Assembly: GCF_007992495.1 (NCBI RefSeq)
Contig: NZ_BKAJ01000003.1
Location: 1-64,000, forward strand
Reading direction: 5' to 3'
Source of the DNA: Reyranella soli
GTDB taxonomy: Bacteria; Pseudomonadota; Alphaproteobacteria; Reyranellales; Reyranellaceae
DNA length: 64,000 nt
The translations under genes were made by a program, and so were the position numbers. Within the stretch, counting starts at the first letter, position 1. Each line of letters begins with the position of its first letter. Under the pieces are notes generated by a model. That model ran no database searches, was not told the DNA's origin, and saw only the letters and a program-made list of their open reading frames with translations. Shown here in pieces: positions 26,104-33,882 of the stretch.

Positions 26104-26832
26104 CTAATCCTTCAGCACGATCCAGGTGCAGGTGCCGACGGCGCACAGCCGGCCGGCCTCGGTGTAGAGGGCGGTGCCGGAATAGAGCTTGCGGCCGTCC
26201 TCGCCGATCTTCCAGCCGACCACGGCGCAGCGCTCGCCGACTTTCGGCGGCTCGATCACCTTGGCGGTCATGCGTCCGGTCACCGCCGGTCGCATGTCGT
26301 CGATGTCCTGCACGGCGAAGGCGCCCGGGCAGTCGAGCGTGCCCCACACGAACTCCGGCCTGATGCGGCCGGCATCGTCGGCGTGGTTGGCATGCGGCAG
26401 GTAGCAGGAGAGGGAATAGCCCGGCTGCGGCCCCGAGGTGCCGAACACGCGCAGGCCATCGCCCTCGCCGCGCTTGCGGCCGCAGACCACGCACCAGGTG
26501 AAGTCGCTGTCCTCGGGCGAGCCGCCGGTCTTGGCGCGGCGCAGCACGTCGTCCCAGTCGGTCGGCGCAGGCGGCGGTTTCAGATGCGCCACCGAGCCGG
26601 CACGCGCCTCGCAGATCAGCGTGTCGCCGTCGCGCAGCAGCAGCGCCTCGCTGTCGCGCACGACCTGCAGCGCGCGGTCGATCGGGATCGGCGCGCGCAA
26701 GGTGATCTCGACCGTGCCGTCACCGCCGAAGGCTTGTGTGAAGCGGCCGGCCATCACGCCGCCGACATAGCCGCCGTTGCCCGACAGGCGCGGGCCGTTG
26801 AAGCGCGGCTCGATGATGAGCGTGTCGTCCAT
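26104..26832 (-). CDS. Hotdog-fold thioesterase-like protein with Cys motifs
   Basis: The 242-residue product resembles double-hotdog thioesterase-like proteins: an N-terminal module with NGGYVGGVMAGRF and VEITLRAPIPIDRALQV, and a C-terminal module with PAVTGRMTAKVIEPPKVGE and SGTALYTEAGRLCA. Between them lies FTWCVVCGRKR, a CxxC knuckle that might bind zinc. It may hydrolyse or bind an acyl-CoA. The start ATG at 26832 begins the conserved part. It is divergent from the MFS gene with 61 bases between the starts. Confidence 0.7.
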   Translation of the reverse strand: MDDTLIIEPRFNGPRLSGNGGYVGGVMAGRFTQAFGGDGTVEITLRAPIPIDRALQVVRDSEALLLRDGDTLICEARAGSVAHLKPPPAPTDWDDVLRRAKTGGSPEDSDFTWCVVCGRKRGEGDGLRVFGTSGPQPGYSLSCYLPHANHADDAGRIRPEFVWGTLDCPGAFAVQDIDDMRPAVTGRMTAKVIEPPKVGERCAVVGWKIGEDGRKLYSGTALYTEAGRLCAVGTCTWIVLKD

Positions 26833-26893
26833 CAAAACTCCCTGGCGCCGCGGACCTTGCCGACGCCTCGCCCGCGATGCAAGGGTGAAGCCG

Positions 26894-28105
26894 ATGACGC
26901 GGTTCGTGCCCTGGGCGCTGGTGGCGCTGTGCTTCGCGCTGGGCGTGGCGAGCCGCTCGATCAGCGACACCTTCGTGGTCTTCGTGCCGGCGCTGCAGGG
27001 CGCCTTCGATGCGAGCCGCAGTGCGGTCACGCTGATCTACAGCTTCGCGCTGCTGGTCGGCGGCATCGCCGCGCCGATCTCGGGCTGGATCGTCGATCGT
27101 TTCGGTCTGCGCGCGCTCACCGTCATCGGCATGTCGGCCGCGGCGCTCGCCACCCTGTCGGCCTCGTTCGCCACGGAGATCTGGCACCTCTATGTCGCGC
27201 TCGGCATCGTCATGGGCTTTTCCGGTGCCTCGTTGGCGGGCGTGCTCAGCGCCACGCTGCTCGGCCGCTGGTTCCCGGCGAATCGGCTGGGCGTGGCGCT
27301 GGCCGTCGCCTGGTCGGCCGCAGGTGTCGGCACCATGGGTATGCTGCCGCTCGCCCAGCACCTGATCGCAACGGACGGCTGGCGGCATGCCTACAGCGTG
27401 TTCTCGATCATCAGCGCCGCCTTCATCCCGCTGCTGGTAGTTCTGCCGTGGCAACGCATCGCGCGCGGTGCATCCGGCCTGGTGCCGGCGCGCGCGACCG
27501 ACAAGCCCGGGCCGACCGTCGGCGAAGCGGTGCGCGAATGGCCGTTCTGGGCGCTGACCGCGTCGTTCGGCTTCACCTCGCTCGGCATCTTCTCGATCGT
27601 GCCGCAGACCGTGGTCTATCTGCTGGAACGTGGCTTCGACGGCGCTTATGCCGCGCGGGCCATCGCCGTCGCCGGCTTCCTGACGCCGCTCGGCATGATC
27701 GGCTTCTCGTGGCTCGCCGATCGCGGCGGCCGCAAGATCGCGGCCATCCTTGCCTATGCCTGCTCGATCGCGGGCGTCTGTGCGCTCGCCATGGTGCGTA
27801 CACCGGGCGACGATCTCTGGCTCTGGGTCTACGTGCTGCTGTTCGGCGGCAGCATGGGCTCGCGCGGACCAATGATCTCGACGCTCGCGACCTTGCGCTA
27901 TCGCGGCGCCCATTTCGGCCGCATCTACGGCTTCATCGGCATCGGCATGGGCCTCGGCGGATTTTTGGGCGCCTGGATCGGCGGCCTGCTGCACGACTGG
28001 ACCGGCGGATATGCGGCCGTGATGATATTTTCCGTGGCATCCTTGGCGCTCGCCATGGCGGCGCTTGGTGCCGAAGCGGGCGAACGGGAGCGGCTCAGCA
28101 GGTAG
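26894..28105 (+). CDS. MFS transporter
   Basis: The 403-residue product has twelve hydrophobic segments and the MFS loop motif in SGWIVDRFGLRALTVIG (between helices 2 and 3) with a second copy in SWLADRGGRKIAAIL between helices 8 and 9. It is a secondary transporter of the inner membrane, of the monocarboxylate/oxalate-formate antiporter style, with substrate unknown. AGGGTGAAG precedes the ATG at 26894. The following small exported-protein gene starts 18 bases after its stop and may be cotranscribed. Confidence 0.88.
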   Translation: MTRFVPWALVALCFALGVASRSISDTFVVFVPALQGAFDASRSAVTLIYSFALLVGGIAAPISGWIVDRFGLRALTVIGMSAAALATLSASFATEIWHLYVALGIVMGFSGASLAGVLSATLLGRWFPANRLGVALAVAWSAAGVGTMGMLPLAQHLIATDGWRHAYSVFSIISAAFIPLLVVLPWQRIARGASGLVPARATDKPGPTVGEAVREWPFWALTASFGFTSLGIFSIVPQTVVYLLERGFDGAYAARAIAVAGFLTPLGMIGFSWLADRGGRKIAAILAYACSIAGVCALAMVRTPGDDLWLWVYVLLFGGSMGSRGPMISTLATLRYRGAHFGRIYGFIGIGMGLGGFLGAWIGGLLHDWTGGYAAVMIFSVASLALAMAALGAEAGERERLSR

Positions 28106-28123
28106 CGAAGGAGGAGACAAGTG

Positions 28124-28408
28124 ATGTTCAGGAAGATGACGATGATCTTGCTGGCGCTGGTCGGCCTCGCGGCGACGGCACGGGGCGACGTGGCGAAGGG
28201 CGACGCCTGCGCGTCGAACCTCTCGGCGGTCGGCAAGCAGATCTATGCCGCCACCGTCGCCGCCAACCCGACGCTACAGACCCTGCGCGACACGGTGCGT
28301 TCGCAGGCACGCGGCATGGTGATGGGCGGCCAGATCTCGCGCGACGACGCGGAAGCCAACGCCATCCCCGCCGCCGAGTGCGTGCGCGTGCGCCTGCAGC
28401 AGCAGTAG
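28124..28408 (+). CDS. Small exported protein, paralogue of 44293-44574
   Basis: The roughly 94-residue product has a signal peptide ending near LAATARG and a mature part of about 73 residues with two Cys (DACASNL and AAECVRVRLQ). It shares its whole layout with the product at 44293: signal ending LAATAR, GKxIxA, ANPT, and a C-terminal block of the form I-x-RDDA-x2-NA. The two Cys probably form a disulfide in the periplasm. An AAGGAGGAG site lies before both the GTG at 28121 and ATG at 28124. Function is unknown. Confidence 0.75.
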   Translation: MFRKMTMILLALVGLAATARGDVAKGDACASNLSAVGKQIYAATVAANPTLQTLRDTVRSQARGMVMGGQISRDDAEANAIPAAECVRVRLQQQ

Positions 28409-28419
28409 CGCCGGAGAGG

Positions 28420-29598
28420 CTACGGCAAGATGGCCGAGTGCACGAAGTTGGCGACGAGATCCAGTCGCTTGCTGTGCCAGGGGTCGGGAACGCGGTTGTT
28501 GGTGACGTAGGCGAACGACACGCCCGACTCCGGATCGCCCCAGCAGTACGACGTGCCGACGCCGCCATGGCCGAAGACGCCCGGGTTGGCGAAGGCGCCG
28601 AGCCCGCGGATGTTGGCCGTGGTGCCGCGCAGATGCGGCCCCAGGCCGCGATGCATGGGCATGCCCATGAACTCGTCGACGCGATCGCCGGTGTGGTTGC
28701 GGATGGCGTATTGCAGGGTGCGAGGGGAAAGGATGCGCGTGCCGTTGAGCTCGCCGCCCGCCAGCATCATCTGGTAGAGCGCCGCCATGGCGCGCGCCGT
28801 GCCGTAGCCCGCGCCGCCCGGTGCGCCGCCCTTGCGCCATTCGGCGGTGTTCGCATCCCCGTCGCGGCGCATGCCTTCACCGTTGGGCCCCTTATCGCCG
28901 GGTACTGTTTCGTGCATGTCGGCGGCGCGGCCGAACTCGGCCTCGGGCAGGCCGACGAAAAGCTCGCGGCCGAGGCCCAGCGGCTCGGCCACGGTCTCGC
29001 GGATGACGTCGCGAAAGTCCTTGCCGGTGACGGCCTCGATCAGCACGCCCAAGGTCCAGTGCGCCGACAACCCGTGGTAATGGACCTTCGAGCCGGGCGT
29101 CCATTCGAGCGGGAAGTCGCACACGACCTCGCGCAGCCGCTTGTGGTCGGCCCATGCATCCTTGCCGACGACCGCGTTGGGGAAGCCGCCCTGGTGCGTG
29201 ATGGTCTGCAGAACCGTGATGTTGCCCTTGGCGTGCTTGGCGAAAGCCGGCACGTGATCGGCGATCCTGTCGGAGAACGAAAACAGCCCGCGCTCGGCCA
29301 GCGCCCACAGCGTGACGGCCGTCACCACCTTGGTGTTGGAATAGAGGAGCCACAGCGTGTCGTCTGCCGCCGCGCGCGGTTTCGGTTCGGTGACAGCGTT
29401 ACCGAAGCTTTTATAGAGCGCGAGCTTGCCGTGGCGGGCGAGCGCGATCTGGCAGCCGGGATAGCGGTTTTCCGCGACATGCCGTTCGATCAGGGCGATC
29501 AGCCGGTCGATCTGGCCTTTGCGGAAGCCGAGCGATTCGAGATCCGACGAAGGCAGGGGAAAACTTGCTGCACGGGCGATGTTGGTGACGGTGTCCAC
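28420..29598 (-). CDS. Serine hydrolase of the beta-lactamase (class C-like) family
   Basis: The product of about 392 residues has the family SxxK motif in LYSNTKVVTAV near residue 100 and the YxN-type HYHGLSAHW region near 195, plus the C-terminal GHGGVGTSYCW block. These penicillin-binding-like esterases hydrolyse esters or amides; most are not antibiotic-resistance enzymes. No signal peptide is seen, so it is likely cytoplasmic. I chose a GTG start at 29598 since AGGAGGG precedes it by nine bases; a longer in-frame reading from 29694 lacks family similarity. It is convergent with the small exported-protein gene. Confidence 0.85.
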   Translation of the reverse strand: MDTVTNIARAASFPLPSSDLESLGFRKGQIDRLIALIERHVAENRYPGCQIALARHGKLALYKSFGNAVTEPKPRAAADDTLWLLYSNTKVVTAVTLWALAERGLFSFSDRIADHVPAFAKHAKGNITVLQTITHQGGFPNAVVGKDAWADHKRLREVVCDFPLEWTPGSKVHYHGLSAHWTLGVLIEAVTGKDFRDVIRETVAEPLGLGRELFVGLPEAEFGRAADMHETVPGDKGPNGEGMRRDGDANTAEWRKGGAPGGAGYGTARAMAALYQMMLAGGELNGTRILSPRTLQYAIRNHTGDRVDEFMGMPMHRGLGPHLRGTTANIRGLGAFANPGVFGHGGVGTSYCWGDPESGVSFAYVTNNRVPDPWHSKRLDLVANFVHSAILP

Positions 29599-29640
29599 GA
29601 TAAGGTTCCCTCCTGTGATGGCGATATTATCGTTCGATTG

Positions 29641-29667
29641 CATGTCGATGAACCGCTTATCGACATG
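29641..29667. promoter_or_regulatory. Perfect 9-base inverted repeat, candidate operator
   Basis: CATGTCGAT (29641-29649) is repeated inverted as ATCGACATG (29659-29667) with a 9-base spacer. It lies in the gap between the divergent serine hydrolase and HNH genes, a place where a dimeric regulator could bind. No regulator gene is adjacent. Confidence 0.45.
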
Positions 29668-29770
29668 TTGTGTTTTAGAAAAACTTTGCCACAATGCGCG
29701 GCATGTTCGACCGGGCTTTCGACCGACTCGACTTCCGCAGTAGACCCGCTCAACGGCGCCGAGGCTAGCC

Positions 29771-30334
29771 GTGACGCCGGGGCTCGAATCCTGTCACGCG
29801 CTGGTGCTCAACGCCGACTTTCGACCCCTGTCTTACTTTCCATTGTCGATCTGGTCCTGGCAGGACGCGGTGAAGGCCGTGTTCCTCGACCGCGTCAGCG
29901 TGATCTCCGAATACGAGCGCAAGATCCACAGCCCGTCCTTCGAGATGCGGCTGCCGAGCGTCATAGCGCTCAAGGAATACGTGCCGGCGGCACGGCGGCC
30001 GGCGTTCACGCGGTTCAACGTGTTCCTGCGCGATCGTTTCCACTGCCAGTATTGCGGCGGCGACTTCGCGACCAACGAGCTTACTTTCGATCACGTCGTG
30101 CCGAAGTCGCGCGGCGGACGTACGGCGTGGACCAACGTCGTGACCGCCTGCAGCCCATGCAATCTCCTGAAGGGCAACCAGCTCCTCAAGGAAATCGGCA
30201 TGCTGCTGCAGCGCTATCCGTCGGAGCCGACGACGCAGGAGTTACAGGAGAACGGCCGCGCCTTCCCGCCCGGCTACCTGCACGAAAGCTGGCGCGACTT
30301 CCTCTACTGGGACAGCGAGCTGGATCAGACCTGA
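29771..30334 (+). CDS. HNH endonuclease
   Basis: The 187-residue product carries a complete HNH domain at about residues 88-140: Cys92 and Cys95 in HCQYCGG, the catalytic TFDHVVPKSRGG with His108, Asn122 in TNVVTACSPC, and Cys127/Cys130. The four Cys bind a structural zinc and His108 is the general base. It starts at a GTG. The N-terminal 80 residues (ALVLNADFRPLSYFPLSIW) are the conserved leader found in widespread chromosomal HNH proteins of alphaproteobacteria. It is not in a restriction or phage context, and its DNA target is unknown. Confidence 0.9.
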   Translation: MTPGLESCHALVLNADFRPLSYFPLSIWSWQDAVKAVFLDRVSVISEYERKIHSPSFEMRLPSVIALKEYVPAARRPAFTRFNVFLRDRFHCQYCGGDFATNELTFDHVVPKSRGGRTAWTNVVTACSPCNLLKGNQLLKEIGMLLQRYPSEPTTQELQENGRAFPPGYLHESWRDFLYWDSELDQT

Positions 30335-30336
30335 TT

Positions 30337-30371
30337 GGGAGCGCGGGCCTCCGGCCCGCTCATGCGCTCCC
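30337..30371. repeat. Family A dispersed palindrome, shortened
   Basis: The outer arms GGGAGCGC (30337-30344) and GCGCTCCC (30364-30371) enclose a small hairpin GCGGGCC-TCC-GGCCCGC (30343-30359). The second half of the full element is missing. It lies between convergent HNH and coq7 genes. Confidence 0.75.
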
Positions 30372-30372
30372 G

Positions 30373-30936
30373 TTAAAACCGCGTCGACAGCCAGATCGCC
30401 AATCGCGAGCCCGCCTTGATGGCCGAGGTCAGCGTCTCGTAGGCCGGCGCCTGCTCGGCGCCGGCGGCGAGGGCCGTTTCCTTGTGCTCGATCTCCTCGG
30501 CGCGGAACTTCTCGATGGTGCCGCGCAACTCGGCCTCGTCGTCGCCCAGCGCGGCGGCCTGATGCGCATAGTGCTCGTCGATCGTTTCCTCGACGGCGAC
30601 GGTGCAGGCCATCGCCGCCTTGTCGCCCATCAGCGCCGTCGCCGCGCCCAGCGCGAAGCCCGCGACGCTCCACAGCGGCTGCAGCACGGTCGGCCGCACG
30701 CGGCGCTCGACCAGCAGGTGGTCGAAGACCTCGTTGTGCTCGCGCTCGGCGCGCGCCATGGCGGCGATCTTGCGGCCGGCCTCGCTGTTGGAGCGGCCGG
30801 TCCAGCGCATGGCTGCGAGCTGGCCCTGGTAGATGCGCACGGCGCCGAACTCGCCCGCCTGGTCGACGCGGATGGTGCGCTCGATCAGCTCGCGCGGCTC
30901 GGCATCGCCGGGATTGCGGGTTTCGCCGGTTTTCAT
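30373..30936 (-). CDS. coq7: Demethoxyubiquinone hydroxylase (Coq7)
   Basis: The 187-residue product is the di-iron monooxygenase that hydroxylates demethoxyubiquinone, the penultimate step of ubiquinone synthesis. Expected ligands are present: Glu29 in RVDQAGEFGA, Glu64 and His67 in AEREH, Glu116 in VEETIDEHY, and Glu148 and His151 in EEIEH. The length is typical for bacterial Coq7, and the C-terminus keeps the AIKAGSRLAIWLS membrane-associating helix. Its ATG overlaps the dsbB stop by four bases (ATGA at 30933-30936), so translation is coupled. A ubiquinone enzyme beside DsbB fits, as DsbB hands electrons to ubiquinone. Confidence 0.95.
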   Translation of the reverse strand: MKTGETRNPGDAEPRELIERTIRVDQAGEFGAVRIYQGQLAAMRWTGRSNSEAGRKIAAMARAEREHNEVFDHLLVERRVRPTVLQPLWSVAGFALGAATALMGDKAAMACTVAVEETIDEHYAHQAAALGDDEAELRGTIEKFRAEEIEHKETALAAGAEQAPAYETLTSAIKAGSRLAIWLSTRF

Positions 30937-31442
30937 CGACGCTCTCTCACCCAACTCGCGACGCCCGAGGCCAGCACGAAGGCGAGGGCGCCCGACAGGA
31001 TCGCGTTCCAGCCGGCCATCGAGATACCCCACATCGCCCAGGCGGTCTCGTCGCAACGGACCATCTTGGCGCCGAACAGGTACTTCTTGAGCTGCTCGGG
31101 CGTCAGCCCCTTCGGCACGTTGCCGGAGCAGGCCTGGGGGCCGGCCCACCAATGATACTCGACGCCGACATGGAACACGCCGATGCCGGCCGTGACGATC
31201 AAGGCCGTGATCGCGGTCAGCATGAACACCAGCGCAAGCCGCGGCCAAGCGAAGGAGGCGAGCGCCAGCAGCCCGACGATGATCGCCACCATGTGCGGAT
31301 AGCGCTGCCAGTAGCACATCTCGCAGGGGGAGAGGCCCATGACGTATTGGAAATAGTAGGCGCCGCCCAGCAAGGCGCCGCTGCCCAGCGCCGCGAGAAG
31401 GCCGAGCTTGCTGGGAAGGGGAAGACGTTCAGCGAGGGTCAT
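30933..31442 (-). CDS. dsbB: Disulfide bond formation protein B
   Basis: The 169-residue product has four membrane helices and the two catalytic Cys pairs of DsbB: Cys40/Cys43 in SPCEMCYWQR and Cys105/Cys130 in the second periplasmic loop (PQACSGN, MVRCDE). It oxidises periplasmic DsbA and passes electrons to ubiquinone. Many small secreted proteins in this window have paired Cys and would depend on such a system. The gene sits between yqaA-like (9 bases upstream) and coq7 (4-base overlap), forming one operon. Confidence 0.94.
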   Translation of the reverse strand: MTLAERLPLPSKLGLLAALGSGALLGGAYYFQYVMGLSPCEMCYWQRYPHMVAIIVGLLALASFAWPRLALVFMLTAITALIVTAGIGVFHVGVEYHWWAGPQACSGNVPKGLTPEQLKKYLFGAKMVRCDETAWAMWGISMAGWNAILSGALAFVLASGVASWVRERR

Positions 31443-31451
31443 GCACGCGAC

Positions 31452-32033
31452 CTAGAAGATGTAGCGGAAGGCGACGAACCCACCGATCAGGGCGATCAGG
31501 AACAACCACGTGAGCAGCGTCAGGCGCTTCTCGACGAAGGTCCGGATCGGCTCGCCGAACTTCCACAGCAAGGCTGCCACGATGAAGAAGCGCGCGCCAC
31601 GCGTCACGATGGACGCCCACACGAACGTGAACAGGTCGAAGTGGGCCGCGCCCGAGGCGATGGTCACCAGCTTGTAGGGGATGGGGGTGAGGCCTTTTAT
31701 CAGGATGATCCAGATGCCGTACTGCTCGAAGCCGTGGCGGAAGGCGGCCAGGCCCGACTGCAGGCCGTATGTCCGGACCACCCATTCGCCCAGCGTCTCG
31801 AAGAAGTAGTAGCCGATAGCGTAGCCCAGGAGGCCGCCCACGACCGAGCAGACGGTGCACACGGCCGCGATGGTGAAGGCCTTGGCGCGATTGGCCAGCA
31901 CCATCGGGATCAGCATCACGTCAGGCGGGATGGGAAAGACCGAGCTTTCCAGGAAGGAGATGACGCCGAGCGCAGGAAGGGCGCGAGGGTGAGCCGCGAG
32001 CCGGATCACCCAGTCATAAAGGCTACGGATCAT
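31452..32033 (-). CDS. YqaA/DedA (SNARE-associated) family membrane protein
   Basis: The 193-residue product has the DedA-superfamily pattern of YqaA: the re-entrant segment FLESSVFPIPPDVMLIPM near residue 28, GYAIGYYFFETLG near 70, and KGLTPIPYKLVTIASG near 113. Proteins of this superfamily are flippases or transporters for polyprenyl phosphate or phosphatidylethanolamine, or proton-coupled ones; the specific role of YqaA is unclear. It is the first gene of the operon with dsbB and coq7. A family-B hairpin lies upstream. Confidence 0.88.
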   Translation of the reverse strand: MIRSLYDWVIRLAAHPRALPALGVISFLESSVFPIPPDVMLIPMVLANRAKAFTIAAVCTVCSVVGGLLGYAIGYYFFETLGEWVVRTYGLQSGLAAFRHGFEQYGIWIILIKGLTPIPYKLVTIASGAAHFDLFTFVWASIVTRGARFFIVAALLWKFGEPIRTFVEKRLTLLTWLFLIALIGGFVAFRYIF

Positions 32034-32064
32034 GCGGGTCGTTCCCTAGCAGGGGCAACCCCAC

Positions 32065-32144
32065 CTGTCATCCTGAGCGCAGCGAAGGATCTCATGCCCG
32101 TTGCAAACGGCGATGAGGTCCTTCGCTTACGCTCAGGACGACAG
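32065..32144. repeat. Family B dispersed inverted repeat
   Basis: The left arm from 32065 (CTGTCATCCTGAGCGCAGCG) and right arm to 32144 pair almost throughout, with a small central hairpin CCGTT-GCA-AACGG. It lies between genes on the same strand and may end transcription of the nitronate monooxygenase gene. Confidence 0.85.
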
Positions 32145-32147
32145 AAA

Positions 32148-33149
32148 CTACTCTGCCGCCTGCTTCAGGCTGGTCGGTACCGTCTCGCCGGCAAAGAGAG
32201 CCGCGCGGGCGGCCTCGTATTCGGCCTTGAGGCGCGCCACGATCTCGGCTGCCGGCGGCGCGTCGAAGATCTGGCCGACGCCCTGGCCGGCGCCCCAGAT
32301 GTCGCGCCACGCTTTCGCCTTGGTGTTGCCGCCCGAGCCGAAGTTCATCTTGCTCTTGTCGGCCACAGGAAGGTCATCGGGGTCGAGGCCGGCTGCAGCG
32401 ATGCTGCGCTTCAGGTAGTTGCCGTGCACGCCGGTGAAGAGGTTGGTGTAGACGATCTCCTCGCCGCTCGACTCGATGATGCACTGTTTGTTGCCGTCGG
32501 TCGCGTTGGCTTCCTTGCTGGCCGTGAAGCGCGTGCCGATGTAGGCGAGGTCCGCGCCGACCGCCTGGGCCGACAGCACCGACGCGCCGTTGGCGATCGA
32601 GCCCGAGAGCAGGAGGCAGCCGTCGTAGAACTGGCGCACTTCCGGCACCAGGGCGAACGGCGACAGCCGGCCGGCGTGGCCGCCGGCGCCCGAGCACACC
32701 AGGATCAACCCGTCGACACCCGCCTGCAGCGCGCGCTTGGCGTGCACCACGTTGGTCACGTCATGGAACACCAGGCAGCCGTAGCGCTTGGCCGACTTCA
32801 CCACGTCGTCGGGCGCGCGCAGCGAAGTGATCTGGATCGGCACCTTGTACTTCTCGCAAAGATCGATGTCGTGCTGCAGGCGGTCGTTGGAGCTGTGCAC
32901 GATCTGGTTGACCGCGAACGGCGCGACCTTGGCCGTCGGATGCTTGGCCTTGTACTCGGCGAGCTCGGAGGTGATGCGCTTCAGCCACTCCTCGAGCATT
33001 TCCTTGGGCCGCGCGTTCAGCGCCGGGAAGGAGCCGACGATGCCCGCCTTGCACTGCTCGATCACCAGGTCGGGATTGGAGACGATGAACAACGGCGCGC
33101 CGACGACAGGGATCGAGAGGTTGTCGCGCAGCAGGGCGGGAAGAGCCAC
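32148..33149 (-). CDS. Nitronate monooxygenase family protein
   Basis: The 333-residue product is an FMN-binding TIM barrel of the NMO/2-nitropropane dioxygenase family. It starts near the conserved SIPVVGAPLFIVSNPDLVIE block, has VCSGAGGHAGRLSPF near 185 (phosphate-binding and catalytic His region) and LLSGSIANGASVLSAQAVGA near 215. The class oxidises nitronates such as propionate-3-nitronate to avoid their toxicity; related proteins act on other substrates. The C-terminus (GQGVGQIFDAPPAAEIVARL) agrees. A GST gene lies upstream on the same strand, 57 bases away. Confidence 0.9.
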   Translation of the reverse strand: MALPALLRDNLSIPVVGAPLFIVSNPDLVIEQCKAGIVGSFPALNARPKEMLEEWLKRITSELAEYKAKHPTAKVAPFAVNQIVHSSNDRLQHDIDLCEKYKVPIQITSLRAPDDVVKSAKRYGCLVFHDVTNVVHAKRALQAGVDGLILVCSGAGGHAGRLSPFALVPEVRQFYDGCLLLSGSIANGASVLSAQAVGADLAYIGTRFTASKEANATDGNKQCIIESSGEEIVYTNLFTGVHGNYLKRSIAAAGLDPDDLPVADKSKMNFGSGGNTKAKAWRDIWGAGQGVGQIFDAPPAAEIVARLKAEYEAARAALFAGETVPTSLKQAAE

Positions 33150-33206
33150 GATTTCGCTCCTTGGAATGTCTATTTCAGTGTTCGAGCCGGCCTAGCACGA
33201 CCGGGT

Positions 33207-33872
33207 TCACTTCAGGAAGGTCTGCGGCCCGCCTCGTTCCAGCGCACGCTTGTAGGCCGGCCGCGCCTGCACGCGCTCGACGAAGCTCCTGAGCTTGGGC
33301 AGCTTGCCGGTGAAGCCGACGCGTGCATCGGCCGCTTCGATCGGGAAGCTCATCTGCACGTCGGCCGCGGTGAGCTCGGCGCCCGCGAACCACTCGCGCT
33401 TGTGCAGCTCGCTCTCGAGGAAGGCGAAGTGGTTGGTGACCTGCGGGCCGAGCAGCGCCTTGTCGGCGCCGTTGGAGATCATCTTCGCCACCGGGCGCAT
33501 CGCCCACGGCACGCGCTCGGGCAGGCGGTTGAACACCAGCTTCATGAACAGAATCGGCATCAGCGAGCCTTCGGCGTAGTGCAGGAAGTAGGTGTAGTGC
33601 AGCCGCTCCGGCGTGCCGTGCTGGGGCGCCAGCCGGCCGTTGCCGTAAGTCTCGACCAGGTACTCGAGGATCGCGCCCGATTCGGCCAGTGTCTTGTCGC
33701 CGTCGGTGATCACCGGCGACTTGCCGAGCGGATGCACGGCGCGCAGCGACGCCGGCGCCTGCATCGTCGGCTCGCGCTTGTAGAGCTTGACCTCGTAGTC
33801 GAGGCCAAGCTCCTCCAGCATCCACAGCACCCTTTGCGAACGCGAGTTCTCGAGATGGTGGACGGTGATCAT
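33207..33872 (-). CDS. Glutathione S-transferase family protein
   Basis: The 221-residue product has the GST N-terminal thioredoxin-like domain (HHLENSRSQRVLWMLEELGL, with a Ser at the catalytic position; KSPVITDGD and AESGAILEYLVE for glutathione gamma-glutamyl binding) and an all-helical C-terminal domain. It should conjugate or isomerise small electrophiles with glutathione. The gene follows the carotenoid-oxygenase gene with 10 bases between them, so they are cotranscribed. Confidence 0.92.
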   Translation of the reverse strand: MITVHHLENSRSQRVLWMLEELGLDYEVKLYKREPTMQAPASLRAVHPLGKSPVITDGDKTLAESGAILEYLVETYGNGRLAPQHGTPERLHYTYFLHYAEGSLMPILFMKLVFNRLPERVPWAMRPVAKMISNGADKALLGPQVTNHFAFLESELHKREWFAGAELTAADVQMSFPIEAADARVGFTGKLPKLRSFVERVQARPAYKRALERGGPQTFLK

Positions 33873-33882
33873 CGTCGTCTCC

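Noticed and set aside
29771-30334. HNH gene as part of a restriction, phage or defence module
   Set aside because: Its neighbours are a serine hydrolase and coq7, and its N-terminal leader is of the common chromosomal type. No methyltransferase or phage gene is close.
20298-31155. Very long open frames of more than 1,600 and 2,200 codons on the + strand
   Set aside because: They run antisense or out of frame to recognisable genes on both strands, have Arg/Ala/Gly-rich meaningless text and lack domains. In this high-GC DNA stops are rare in shadow frames. Only 24550-26065 within them is a real gene on that strand.
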